Virus record (IMG/VR): IMGVR_UViG_3300044733_001451
Location: 1 to 37,772 of that record
Length of the DNA stretch: 37,772 nucleotides
Origin: a virus
Reading direction: 5' to 3' (one strand)
A program made the translations under genes and the position numbers. The notes beneath the pieces were generated by a model. That model was not told the origin of the DNA. It ran no database searches and was given only the letters and a program-made list of their open reading frames with translations. Position 1 is the stretch's first letter. The number at the start of each line of letters is the position of its first letter. This document shows positions 29,391 to 35,397 of this stretch, in pieces.

Positions 29391-29430
29391 AAAAGCCCCT
29401 TACGGGGGCCAGTCGGTTAGCACCCGGCCC
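29391..29430 (-). terminator. Attenuator-like alternative hairpins before the helicase start
   Basis: On the - strand, GCCCC-CGTAA-GGGGC followed by TTTT looks like a short intrinsic terminator ending five bases before the helicase ATG. An upstream stem, GGGCC (from 29430) with GGCCC (to 29406), uses the same GGCCC bases, so the two stems exclude each other. The terminator's 3' arm reads AAGGGG, spaced about nine bases from the ATG, so folding would also hide the ribosome site. It could control transcription, translation, or both. Confidence 0.45.
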
Positions 29431-29482
29431 GGAAAAGCAATAAAGCAGAGCCGTCACTAACAGGCATGGTTAAGCGTGTCAT
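29417..29482 (-). CDS. Possible 21-residue leader peptide
   Basis: An ATG-started ORF encoding MTRLTMPVSDGSALLLFRAGC. Its TAA lies in the loop of the GGGCC/GGCCC stem that competes with the terminator-like stem, the usual place for ribosome-coupled attenuation. It contains three consecutive Leu codons (TTA, TTG, CTT). No good ribosome site is seen for this ATG or for the internal ATG at 29467, so translation is doubtful. It may be accidental. Confidence 0.22.
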   Translation of the reverse strand: MTRLTMPVSDGSALLLFRAGC

Positions 29483-29543
29483 GTAACACTAGGACGGAAG
29501 TGGGTTAACGTCCCATTCCTCCACACTCATGCCTTGTGGGGAA

Positions 29544-29825
29544 TTACTTCATCGCCCCGCTGGACGTACGTTTAAACGAGCGGTTGCGACGGACAGATTG
29601 GATTGTGTACCCGTCTTTGTTCGTGCCGCCTTTCGACAGGGCTTTCTTGTGGGCAATGTCTTTGCCCTCCCGTCGATCTGCCTTGCCGTTACCGTTTAAA
29701 TCTTTCCCGTTTTTATCAACGGTGCGACGAGCGCGTTGACGCTCCATGCGATCTGCATGTTCTCCGCGAGCCTTCTGCTGCTGGTACTCTTTCTTGTACG
29801 GGCGTGATTTGTTGACGTATGGCAT
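29544..29825 (-). CDS. Small basic protein with degenerate HNH-like core
   Basis: A 93-residue, strongly basic protein (PYVNKSRPYKKEYQQQ, RMERQRARRTVD). The middle reads DLNGNGKADRREGKD, which resembles a calcium-binding EF-hand or dockerin loop. It is followed by IAHKKALSKGGTNKDGY, close to the H-x-x-P-L-S-K-G-G core of HNH nucleases but with Ala where the core Asp is usual and no zinc-binding Cys. I recognise the family as small phage proteins of unknown function. The start has a good GGAG eight bases upstream, and lies 110 bases inside the coiled-coil gene. Confidence 0.65.
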   Translation of the reverse strand: MPYVNKSRPYKKEYQQQKARGEHADRMERQRARRTVDKNGKDLNGNGKADRREGKDIAHKKALSKGGTNKDGYTIQSVRRNRSFKRTSSGAMK

Positions 29826-30162
29826 CGTGATTCTCCATTAAATTCGCAGTCTGGCTCAGAACATCTTTTAAGTATTGGTGAAATCCAAAGTTAGCTTCAA
29901 ACTTTTCCTGCAGCTTCTTGTGCGTGGCTTCTAGTCTTGCGTACTTCTCTTTGCCAAGAAGTATTTCATGTCTTAAAGAGTTAATGTGGTCAAGATGGCG
30001 ACGGATAATCTTCCGCTTCTTGTCTATTTCATCGTACGCATCGCGTACTTCTTCACCAGTCTTAAGCTTCTTTATTCGGTCAGTTTTCTTTCTCAGTTCT
30101 TTTCTGAGTCGCTTAACTTCTAATTCCCATGACAAGATCGGATCAATTTCATCTATGTCCAT
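29716..30162 (-). CDS. Coiled-coil protein, function unknown
   Basis: A 148-residue protein, highly charged and helical: WELEVKRLRKELRKKTDRI, then DEIDKKRKIIRRHLDHIN, and KEKYARLEATHKKLQEKFEA. Heptad spacing suggests a coiled-coil dimer through about residue 105. The last 37 residues (Arg/Ser-rich, ending TRSSHR) lie inside the next gene's start and look like an out-of-frame extension, so the conserved protein may effectively stop near residue 112. GGTGAGG precedes the ATG. No enzymatic motif is seen; an origin or replisome-accessory role is possible from location only. Confidence 0.55.
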   Translation of the reverse strand: MDIDEIDPILSWELEVKRLRKELRKKTDRIKKLKTGEEVRDAYDEIDKKRKIIRRHLDHINSLRHEILLGKEKYARLEATHKKLQEKFEANFGFHQYLKDVLSQTANLMENHDAIRQQITPVQERVPAAEGSRRTCRSHGASTRSSHR

Positions 30163-30165
30163 TTG

Positions 30166-30819
30166 CTACCTCACCTTCTGGAACTGACAGGTAGTCACCG
30201 GACACCAACCGCACAGAGGGGTCGGGTTCTCGGGCCACTTGTCTGACTCGTGGGACAACTTTAGTCGTTCAAGATCAGGAAGGAAATCCTTCCACAGATG
30301 TTCGGAGTCATCGCGATGGTAAGTCTCGTCGATAAACGTGTTGTGGGCTACGAACAACAGACCGGCTTTGATGTGCTGGACTTCCGGGAAGTGGGCGTAT
30401 GTCATAAGCGACATAAGCTTCAACTGCTTTACATCCGGATACTTCGCACTACCGGTCTTGTAGTCCACGATGTGTGCCGTATCGTCATCGACGATCAGCA
30501 AGTCAACGATGCCTCTGACCCAGTAGTCCGCGCCACCAAACGAGCAAGGCTGTAGATCCGCGTTGAGCGCCATGCGGTATTCAGGGAACCGCTGACCTTC
30601 GATCTCCAGCAGAGCATCCAGCATGGGCTGATACCGCTCGTAGTTTTTCTGAAGCGGCTTGCTCTCTCCAACGTAGTCTTCCAAAGCCTTGTGGACTGCG
30701 GAGCCATACAGCATTTGCTGCGTGGGCTTCTTAACAAAGTTCTTTGCGACCTTGACCTCGTAGTACTGCCGGGGGCAGTTCGTGTAGTCCTTCAGGCCAC
30801 TGTAACTCCACTTGATCAT
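30166..30819 (-). CDS. Cas4/RecB-like PD-(D/E)XK nuclease with a probable Fe-S cluster
   Basis: A 217-residue nuclease. Family signatures in order: CPRQYY (Cys15), GSAVHKALE (His43), GIVDLL (Asp106), IVDYKTG (Asp119 and Lys121), then QLKLMSLMTY (Gln132), the QxxxY motif of RecB-type nucleases. Three C-terminal Cys (203, 206, 211, in PLCGWCPVTTCQF) together with Cys15 give the four-Cys pattern of Cas4/AddB-type 4Fe-4S nucleases. They act as exonucleases, resecting DNA ends. It probably works with the nearby SNF2-type helicase and PolA in recombination-linked replication. No CRISPR array or cas1/cas2 is present, so it is not a Cas4 of an adaptation system here. Confidence 0.85.
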   Translation of the reverse strand: MIKWSYSGLKDYTNCPRQYYEVKVAKNFVKKPTQQMLYGSAVHKALEDYVGESKPLQKNYERYQPMLDALLEIEGQRFPEYRMALNADLQPCSFGGADYWVRGIVDLLIVDDDTAHIVDYKTGSAKYPDVKQLKLMSLMTYAHFPEVQHIKAGLLFVAHNTFIDETYHRDDSEHLWKDFLPDLERLKLSHESDKWPENPTPLCGWCPVTTCQFQKVR

Positions 30820-31043
30820 TCAAGAATCTCCACTTCACTTTCGGTCACCACGGCTACGCGAGCACCGCAGGAAAGCAGAGGTTTATCGTTACCTGAATAC
30901 ACCACTTCGCTTGGACCATTGATCCGTACTCGGGTGCAGTAAGTATTCTTTCTACCTTGCTTGACCGTGATGACGGGATCAGACGCGCCGGTCTTTTTAT
31001 TTGCCCGAATCACGTGCTGGTTAACGTGTATGTACGTCTTCAT
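30816..31043 (-). CDS. Small conserved phage protein, function unknown
   Basis: A 75-residue protein starting MKTYIHVNQHVIRANKKTG, then DPVITVKQGRKNTYCTRVRI, NGPSEVVYSG and LLSCGARVAVVTESEVEILE. It is beta-rich and basic. I recognise a conserved neighbour of phage PolA genes of unknown function. I use the ATG at 31043, which overlaps the polymerase stop as ATGA, and reject an in-frame TTG six bases earlier. Its own stop overlaps the nuclease ATG in the same ATGA manner, so polymerase, this protein and nuclease are coupled. Confidence 0.72.
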   Translation of the reverse strand: MKTYIHVNQHVIRANKKTGASDPVITVKQGRKNTYCTRVRINGPSEVVYSGNDKPLLSCGARVAVVTESEVEILE

Positions 31044-32893
31044 CCGCAACTCCCGTATGACTCACCCCACTTCGCCTCACAAGCGACGGGTAAATCAGGA
31101 CACCAATCAGGAGGAGTAGACATAACTTTAGTTACAAAATCAAGGGCTTCGTCTACTTCAACTTTTGGTACGACGATCACGGCTGCGTCATGCACTGTCA
31201 ATACGGGTCGGTATTTTTCCCGGATCTTTAACATCTGCTGACCCACGATGATACGAGCCAGAGCCTGCACTACGTTCTCAACCATCGCTCCGCCCCAGAT
31301 GTTGACTGGACCTTTGCGTGAATCATAGATCGGCTTACCGTTCTCGATGCGTAGATTGTTGTAACGAATGTGTAGATGATTCGGTAGTCCGATACCGTCT
31401 GGTGTGATCCAGAGTGCTCCGCCATGACCCAGAGTGAAACTGCGCTGCACTCCCTGCATCAGTGCATTTAAAGCATGGTCACACTCTTCCCAAAGCTTCG
31501 GGATCTTGTCGTTCTGCTGCCGGTACACGCTGACGATGCGCTTGCATTCATCCTCGGTCAGGTTGGCTCCGGGCGGTTGGGTCTTCAAGGTGTGACGGAG
31601 CTTCAGTGCCCCAGTGCCGTACCCCAATCCCAACACGCAGGTCTTACCGACGAACCGCTCGATGGGATCAGTCTTACTGATTGACCTGCCGTAGACCTTC
31701 GACGCAAAGATCGAATACACATCCTCGCCCCGGCGGAACTGCTCAACAACGTCCGTCTGCCCGGCTAGCCACGCGAGGACTCGGGCTTCGATCTGCGAGG
31801 AGTCGCTGTTGATAACGACATGATCGGGCGGAGCGACCACCGAATTCTTGAGTGTCTTCTTTTTCTTATCTCGTGATGGAAGGTTTTGTAGGTTGACGGA
31901 GTCCATGCCTGACCAACGGCCTGTATGAGCACCGTAATACTTGAGCGGAATAGGTAACCGGCCACGGTTCCTACCACGAATACGAATAAAGCGTTCAATT
32001 CTGCTTTCCTCCAAAGTTGATTTAGTACCCAGACGCACCGCGCAGAGTTGCTGGATCACAGGATCTTCATGCTCCTGCAGTGCGATAAACCCTTCGTCAT
32101 TCTTGGCAAAGGCAAAGGTCTGCTTGCCAGTCGTAGGACTTGTCTTGGTCGGCGGCTCGACACCAAACTCCTTGAGAACCTTGGCGAACTGCGGATTGCT
32201 GCAGAGCTTCTTGCGGACTTCTTCCTCGTCGTTCGCTTTCAGTGTCTCTTTCAATCCGTTCAGTAGTTCAGTCTTCTCTCTTCGGATGTCTTCTAGTCGC
32301 CCGGCCAATAGTCCATCGTCGATCATCAGCACCGGATCAATGAACATCCGGAGCGTCATATCAATCAACTCCAACTCTTCTCCCGGGAATCCCGTAGCAA
32401 GTTGATTAAAAAGATGATAGGTAAGATCAACATCGTTGCAGCAATAACCAGCATACCGATCAAGATCTCCACCATCAAAATCCAAACGTTTCTTACCCAG
32501 CGCATTGACCACCTCCGTCCCTTTCTCCCCCAAGTTGTATCGTTTGACGAGTGCAGCGAGGGAGCCGCCTGCATCTACGCCATGTATCGCCCGCGCCATG
32601 CAGAGCGTGTCCATATAAAACGCGGGATTTAAATCAAAGACCCATGCGAGGATTGCTCCGTCGAACATGGTGTTATGGCAGAGAAGTGCAGAATGCTGCC
32701 AGTCAAACTGATTAAGCCACGCCTTGGTCTCGTCATGAGTACCGCTGAACCACACAGTCTCATCATCGTCTACCTTAACGGCAACACCGATGACTTCAAA
32801 CTGCTTGTCTCGGATGTACTCTTCGGTCGTGAACTTCGTAAGACTGAACTCTTTCGAGTAGTACGTCTCAAAATCTATTGTGATGATACTCAT
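31040..32893 (-). CDS. polA: Family A DNA polymerase (PolA) with proofreading domain
   Basis: A 617-residue replicative polymerase. The 3'-5' exonuclease contains DFETYY (Asp7, Glu9), a CHNTMFDGAI block, and YCCNDVDLTYHLF. The polymerase domain has motif A NSDSSQIEAR (Asp364, Glu369), motif B RFVGKTCVLGLGYG (Arg413, Lys417, Leu421), and motif C TVHDAAVIV (His568, Asp569). Leu421 aligns with E. coli Phe762. Motif C has Ala where HDE is usual. There is no 5'-nuclease domain, and no DnaJ-like insertion as in HMO-2011-type polymerases. The start overlaps the zinc-finger gene stop as ATGA. Confidence 0.93.
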   Translation of the reverse strand: MSIITIDFETYYSKEFSLTKFTTEEYIRDKQFEVIGVAVKVDDDETVWFSGTHDETKAWLNQFDWQHSALLCHNTMFDGAILAWVFDLNPAFYMDTLCMARAIHGVDAGGSLAALVKRYNLGEKGTEVVNALGKKRLDFDGGDLDRYAGYCCNDVDLTYHLFNQLATGFPGEELELIDMTLRMFIDPVLMIDDGLLAGRLEDIRREKTELLNGLKETLKANDEEEVRKKLCSNPQFAKVLKEFGVEPPTKTSPTTGKQTFAFAKNDEGFIALQEHEDPVIQQLCAVRLGTKSTLEESRIERFIRIRGRNRGRLPIPLKYYGAHTGRWSGMDSVNLQNLPSRDKKKKTLKNSVVAPPDHVVINSDSSQIEARVLAWLAGQTDVVEQFRRGEDVYSIFASKVYGRSISKTDPIERFVGKTCVLGLGYGTGALKLRHTLKTQPPGANLTEDECKRIVSVYRQQNDKIPKLWEECDHALNALMQGVQRSFTLGHGGALWITPDGIGLPNHLHIRYNNLRIENGKPIYDSRKGPVNIWGGAMVENVVQALARIIVGQQMLKIREKYRPVLTVHDAAVIVVPKVEVDEALDFVTKVMSTPPDWCPDLPVACEAKWGESYGSCG

Positions 32894-33069
32894 ACTGACC
32901 TGATTAGCTTAGTAGTCTTCCACCCTTTGGGCGTCTCGACAAACCCTGCTGCTCGCAAAGCCTCGTGGTCACGGCACTTGCCGTAAAACTTGTGTCTAAG
33001 CAAGGATGCCGGATCGATGAATACGTTCTTGCAGGTCTTGCACTTTCTTATTCTTGCGACGCTTGTCAT
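32890..33069 (-). CDS. Small C2HC zinc-finger protein
   Basis: A 59-residue protein with TSVARIRKCKTCKNVF then PASLLRHKFYGKC. Cys10, Cys13, His26 and Cys32 give a C-x2-C-x12-H-x5-C zinc-finger pattern, and the end is basic (GWKTTKLIRSV). It could bind DNA or a replisome partner. I start it at the ATG at 33069, eight bases after GAGGAG. An upstream in-frame ATG at 33150 would run through the neighbouring gene and lacks a similar site. The stop overlaps the polymerase start as ATGA, so it is probably made in step with PolA. Confidence 0.65.
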   Translation of the reverse strand: MTSVARIRKCKTCKNVFIDPASLLRHKFYGKCRDHEALRAAGFVETPKGWKTTKLIRSV

Positions 33070-33241
33070 GTACCCCACTCCTCGCCTTTTCCAATTCAGC
33101 CCGTAAAAACTTAATTTCATCCGCGCATCGCCAGAGCACTGCTCCAGCAACGAGAAATTTAAACTCTGCGCTTACGTCAGGGCTATTGATCTGCGCGGGC
33201 AGTTCCCTGATCAGGTCTAGGATGTCACCTTCGATGTCCAC
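32996..33241 (-). CDS. Small helical protein, function unknown
   Basis: An 81-residue protein starting with GTG (GGAG nine bases upstream): DIEGDILDLIRELPAQINSP, then VAGAVLWRCADEIKFLRAEL. It is acidic at the N-terminus and helical, with a Lys/Arg-rich end (HDKRRKNKKVQDLQ). The last 25 codons overlap the zinc-finger gene in another frame, and the Arg/Lys-rich tail may not be under selection. Its GTG lies within the 3' end of the HNH gene (25-base overlap). No function is recognised. Confidence 0.5.
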   Translation of the reverse strand: MDIEGDILDLIRELPAQINSPDVSAEFKFLVAGAVLWRCADEIKFLRAELEKARSGVHDKRRKNKKVQDLQERIHRSGILA

Positions 33242-33609
33242 TTCTTTCTCCTCTTACTCATTGCTTTCCGTGTTAAATCCCAGTGCAGTATCCGATGACA
33301 GTTGGAGCAGAGCGGTATGCACTTCTCTTCTGCCTCTTTGATTGCCTCGGGTATGTTTCTTTGCCTGACAGCCAAATAATTAACAGACCGCTTACCTTCT
33401 TTGATCACATGATGAAAGTCAATGATCGCCGGATGTTTCCTTCGGCAATGACTACATCGCTGCTTCGACTTGTATGCGATCCATTCTATTCTGTTTTTAT
33501 CTCTACCCTTCCTTGCTTTCTTAATAACTTCTTGTCTGTTTCCTTCGTACCACTTCCGTGAGTACAGCTTCTGCTTGGCCTTCCTGATGGCCTCGTCCTT
33601 GAATGGCAT
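33217..33609 (-). CDS. HNH endonuclease
   Basis: A 130-residue basic protein. Cys52 and Cys55 (CSHC) and Cys101 and Cys104 (CSNC) should hold a structural zinc. DFHHV (Asp64, His66, His67) and NCHRILH (Asn103, His105) give the beta-beta-alpha metal active site. Residues 1-45 are a Lys/Arg-rich DNA-binding extension. Such enzymes nick or cut DNA as free-standing homing enzymes or as packaging or exclusion factors; in a compact replication operon without introns a free-standing HNH gene is common. It sits between GNAT and zinc-finger genes, with a nine-base gap upstream. Confidence 0.85.
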   Translation of the reverse strand: MPFKDEAIRKAKQKLYSRKWYEGNRQEVIKKARKGRDKNRIEWIAYKSKQRCSHCRRKHPAIIDFHHVIKEGKRSVNYLAVRQRNIPEAIKEAEEKCIPLCSNCHRILHWDLTRKAMSKRRKKWTSKVTS

Positions 33610-33618
33610 GAATCCCCC

Positions 33619-34044
33619 TCAGAGTCGTTTCCTCCAGTACAACGCTCTTGCGAACGAGTACGTGATCTTGGGGGTGTAAAGTCTGAAGCCGCACGAGATC
33701 AGGTTGTTGGCACTCGGTATATTGTCGGTGGTATCCGACACAGCCCATCTATACCCATGCCTCCTAGCCCACTGAACTCGTATCCGGATCATCTGCCGCT
33801 GAATGCCGTACCCCCTGTACGCACTCAGCACACCGCAGCGTCCTAAATAAATCCCATCCTCCATCTGCTGTGATGGCGACAAGCAACTAAAACCAACTGG
33901 GGCATTCTTGTGGTACGCCATCCACCACACCCCGTCTTCGGGAAAATACAGGTCATCTGCCGGGAGACATGCCTTTTGCAGCACTTTTAGTTGCCGCTTG
34001 ACCCCCGGATCTGAAGGATCAACTTGCCCATAGGTGATCTTCAT
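33619..34044 (-). CDS. GNAT-family N-acetyltransferase
   Basis: A 141-residue protein with VWWMAYHKNAPVGFSCLSPS and, at residues about 66-86, the acetyl-CoA loop (YLGRCGVLSAYRGYG then IQRQMI), the usual R-G-x-G turn. The C-terminal part has NIPSANNLISCGFRLYTP, typical of GNAT strand 5-6. The family moves an acetyl group from acetyl-CoA to an amine on a protein, small molecule or sugar. The substrate is unknown. Its location among accessory genes with glycosyltransferases upstream allows a glycan or virion protein role, but a host-protein target is equally possible. Confidence 0.78.
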   Translation of the reverse strand: MKITYGQVDPSDPGVKRQLKVLQKACLPADDLYFPEDGVWWMAYHKNAPVGFSCLSPSQQMEDGIYLGRCGVLSAYRGYGIQRQMIRIRVQWARRHGYRWAVSDTTDNIPSANNLISCGFRLYTPKITYSFARALYWRKRL

Positions 34045-34055
34045 AGCTCATAATT

Positions 34056-34310
34056 TTACCTGATCTTTTTACCCATCTGGTATTCCAATTCATTCCTCAA
34101 AGTAAGAAGCTCTAACGAAAGGACTGTAGCCTCGTCGAACAGTCCCGCTCTCCGTATATTCTCTAAGGATCGCTCGACGCGCTTCTGCTGACTTTGACCA
34201 TAACCCCAAGGGGCAGCACTCAGTTCGTCTTTCCACGCGCCTGACGGGGATAAATTGTCCACAATCATTGACGTTTCTGATGCCACCTTCGGCTTTGATT
34301 CTGTCGTCAT
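34056..34310 (-). CDS. Small protein, function unknown
   Basis: An 84-residue protein: TTESKPKVASETSMIVDN, then SGAWKDELSAAPWGYGQSQQ and RRAGLFDEATVLSLELLTLR, ending in NELEYQMGKKIR. The helical C-terminal half looks selected. GAGGA lies about ten bases before the ATG. It starts 221 bases inside the upstream 143-residue ORF in another frame, so both frames must be read across that stretch if both are real. No motif is recognised. Confidence 0.55.
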   Translation of the reverse strand: MTTESKPKVASETSMIVDNLSPSGAWKDELSAAPWGYGQSQQKRVERSLENIRRAGLFDEATVLSLELLTLRNELEYQMGKKIR

Positions 34311-34521
34311 ATTGTCTTATTCCTCGGTATACCGCCCCTGCCATGTGGTACTGCTTGATACCCCATAGCCCCACTAGGTCTTTATATTTCACTCGCTCGT
34401 CAAGTTCTCGTGCTTTACGTTTACGTTCCAGTAAAAACTTATACTGCTCGAATGTAAGAACCACGTTGAACCTCGATAGCCTCGTGTAGACCTTACCTTC
34501 TTTCCTCTTGTCTCGTCTCAT
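34090..34521 (-). CDS. Basic protein, unknown, with 3' half overlapped by the next gene
   Basis: A 143-residue ORF. The first 70 residues look real (RFNVVLTFEQYKFLLERKRK, KYKDLVGLWGIKQYHMAGAV) and are basic and helical. The second half (Arg/Cys/Gly-rich, RRVERRTECCPLGLW) coincides with the next gene in a different frame and resembles a non-selected extension. It may be a gene that lost its stop, or two genes with a programmed or accidental frame change. The ribosome site at the ATG is weak, and the start overlaps the previous gene's 3' end by 29 bases. Confidence 0.45.
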   Translation of the reverse strand: MRRDKRKEGKVYTRLSRFNVVLTFEQYKFLLERKRKARELDERVKYKDLVGLWGIKQYHMAGAVYRGIRQYDDRIKAEGGIRNVNDCGQFIPVRRVERRTECCPLGLWSKSAEARRAILREYTESGTVRRGYSPFVRASYFEE

Positions 34522-34762
34522 CTCGCACCAATACTAATAATTTGCACATGATGTGCGACTGCGTTCGGTTGTTCTTGTCGATGTCGTACTGCTTGGCAAA
34601 CATCTCAATGATGTCCCACCGAATAGTCTCAAGCCCACCATCTTCTCCAATCTTCGCCCACACCGTCTCGCTTGGTATCTGTTTCACGTGGGTCTTGTCC
34701 ACGATCAACTCAGCATACTCTGCGTCCTTCGGCGGTTTAACCGATGCTTCTACTCTCGCCAT
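34493..34762 (-). CDS. Small protein, function unknown
   Basis: An 89-residue protein: ARVEASVKPPKDAEYAELIV, then KQIPSETVWAKIGEDGGLET, IRWDIIEMFAKQYD and HIMCKLLVLVRDE. The start is ATG 34762, which has AGGAGATGTGAC immediately upstream; I reject the in-frame ATG at 34789, which lies in the previous gene's coding end. The same 15-base start sequence is used by the oxygenase gene. Mixed alpha/beta, no motif recognised. Confidence 0.55.
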   Translation of the reverse strand: MARVEASVKPPKDAEYAELIVDKTHVKQIPSETVWAKIGEDGGLETIRWDIIEMFAKQYDIDKNNRTQSHIMCKLLVLVRDETRQEERR

Positions 34763-34774
34763 GTCACATCTCCT
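34760..34774 (-). promoter_or_regulatory. Duplicated ribosome-binding/start sequence, copy 1
   Basis: AGGAGATGTGACATG on the - strand contains the ribosome site and start codon of the 89-residue gene. It is identical over 15 bases to 35383-35397, in front of the oxygenase gene. In both cases the preceding gene's stop falls in or just before it. This may be a shared translation-start cassette or the edge of a small duplication. Confidence 0.45.
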
Positions 34775-35385
34775 CAGAATTCTACCCATCCAGTGAGTAT
34801 GTATTTCTCACCCTTCAACGGAGGATTACCCCGATGTGGATGTGTGTAAGTTGTAGGCCATAAAACACAAGTGCCTGTCTTAGGTTTAACTCTCTTATGT
34901 TGGTACAAAAATTCTGTCTCGCCGCCTTCTTCAACATCATTTAAGTAGACGATGAACGTCATCAATCTGTTTGACACTTCTCTTGTCATGTTCTCTGTGT
35001 GCCAAGCGTGATAACCCTGCCCCGGTAAAGTACGTTGTATTTTTATTCTATAAATTTTATGCGACACATAGTCCTTCAAGACAGAATATTTTTCTACATA
35101 CGGTCTGTAACAATTTGTCCAGAAGAACCCATCAAACTCTTGAGTGATATTTGCAATGCTTAAATCTCTGAGGATAGTGTCCTGAGTTAGGTCTATTGCT
35201 TTATCGTCTATCTGTAATTTAGTAGTTTCAGGATTACTTTTTTCTCTTGCGTAGGACTGTTGCCGTTTGTCCATAATTTTAAAAAAGTCGATATAACGCT
35301 CACACACTTCCGGAGGGACTGCGTTTTCAACTACTAAAATAAAATCATCGTTCTCATGCAGGACGGGAAATAAGAACTCACTCAT
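34774..35385 (-). CDS. 2-oxoglutarate/Fe(II) oxygenase, prolyl-4-hydroxylase type
   Basis: A 203-residue dioxygenase. The Fe(II) facial triad is probably His129 and Glu131 (HTE, within GYHAWHTEN) and His184 (THPHRGNPPL). Lys194 in GEKYILTGW should bind 2-oxoglutarate, as in the P4H branch where Lys replaces Arg. The phage family often has Glu in place of Asp at the second triad position. It uses O2 and 2-oxoglutarate to hydroxylate a substrate, commonly a proline, lysine or small molecule. It is AT-richer than its neighbours. Adjacent glycosyltransferases suggest the hydroxyl may be glycosylated; protein, nucleobase and metabolite substrates all remain open. Confidence 0.8.
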   Translation of the reverse strand: MSEFLFPVLHENDDFILVVENAVPPEVCERYIDFFKIMDKRQQSYAREKSNPETTKLQIDDKAIDLTQDTILRDLSIANITQEFDGFFWTNCYRPYVEKYSVLKDYVSHKIYRIKIQRTLPGQGYHAWHTENMTREVSNRLMTFIVYLNDVEEGGETEFLYQHKRVKPKTGTCVLWPTTYTHPHRGNPPLKGEKYILTGWVEF

Positions 35386-35397
35386 GTCACATCTCCT
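35383..35397 (-). promoter_or_regulatory. Duplicated ribosome-binding/start sequence, copy 2
   Basis: AGGAGATGTGACATG on the - strand, identical to 34760-34774, gives the oxygenase gene a strong ribosome site. The TGA inside it is the stop of the upstream glycosyltransferase gene. Confidence 0.45.

Larger units (their letters stand above)
29387..29543 (-). promoter_or_regulatory. 157-bp leader region before the helicase
   Basis: This is the only sizeable non-coding gap in the window. Read on the - strand it holds: a 13-codon ORF (29489-29530, MSVEEWDVNPLPS), a near-palindrome GTGTCATGTAACAC (29476-29489 in + coordinates), a 21-codon ORF (29417-29482), a stem GGGCC/GGCCC (29406-29410 with 29426-29430), and a second stem GCCCC/GGGGC (29395-29399 with 29405-29409) followed by TTTT. 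A TGGG-TTAACGT-CCCA stem lies at 29501-29515. I could not find a convincing -35/-10 pair. Confidence 0.5.

Noticed and set aside
29501-29540. A tRNA T-arm-like stem (TGGG-TTAACGT-CCCA) in the leader region
   Set aside because: No matching acceptor stem, anticodon arm or D-arm could be found within tRNA distance on either strand.
30166-30819. The Cas4-like nuclease as part of CRISPR adaptation
   Set aside because: No cas1, cas2 or array is present; such nucleases are common in phage replication operons.
34774-35385. The oxygenase as a TET/JBP-type DNA base modifier
   Set aside because: Motif spacing and the Lys at the 2-oxoglutarate site fit the P4H branch better, and no DNA methyltransferase is in the window. 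Not fully excluded.
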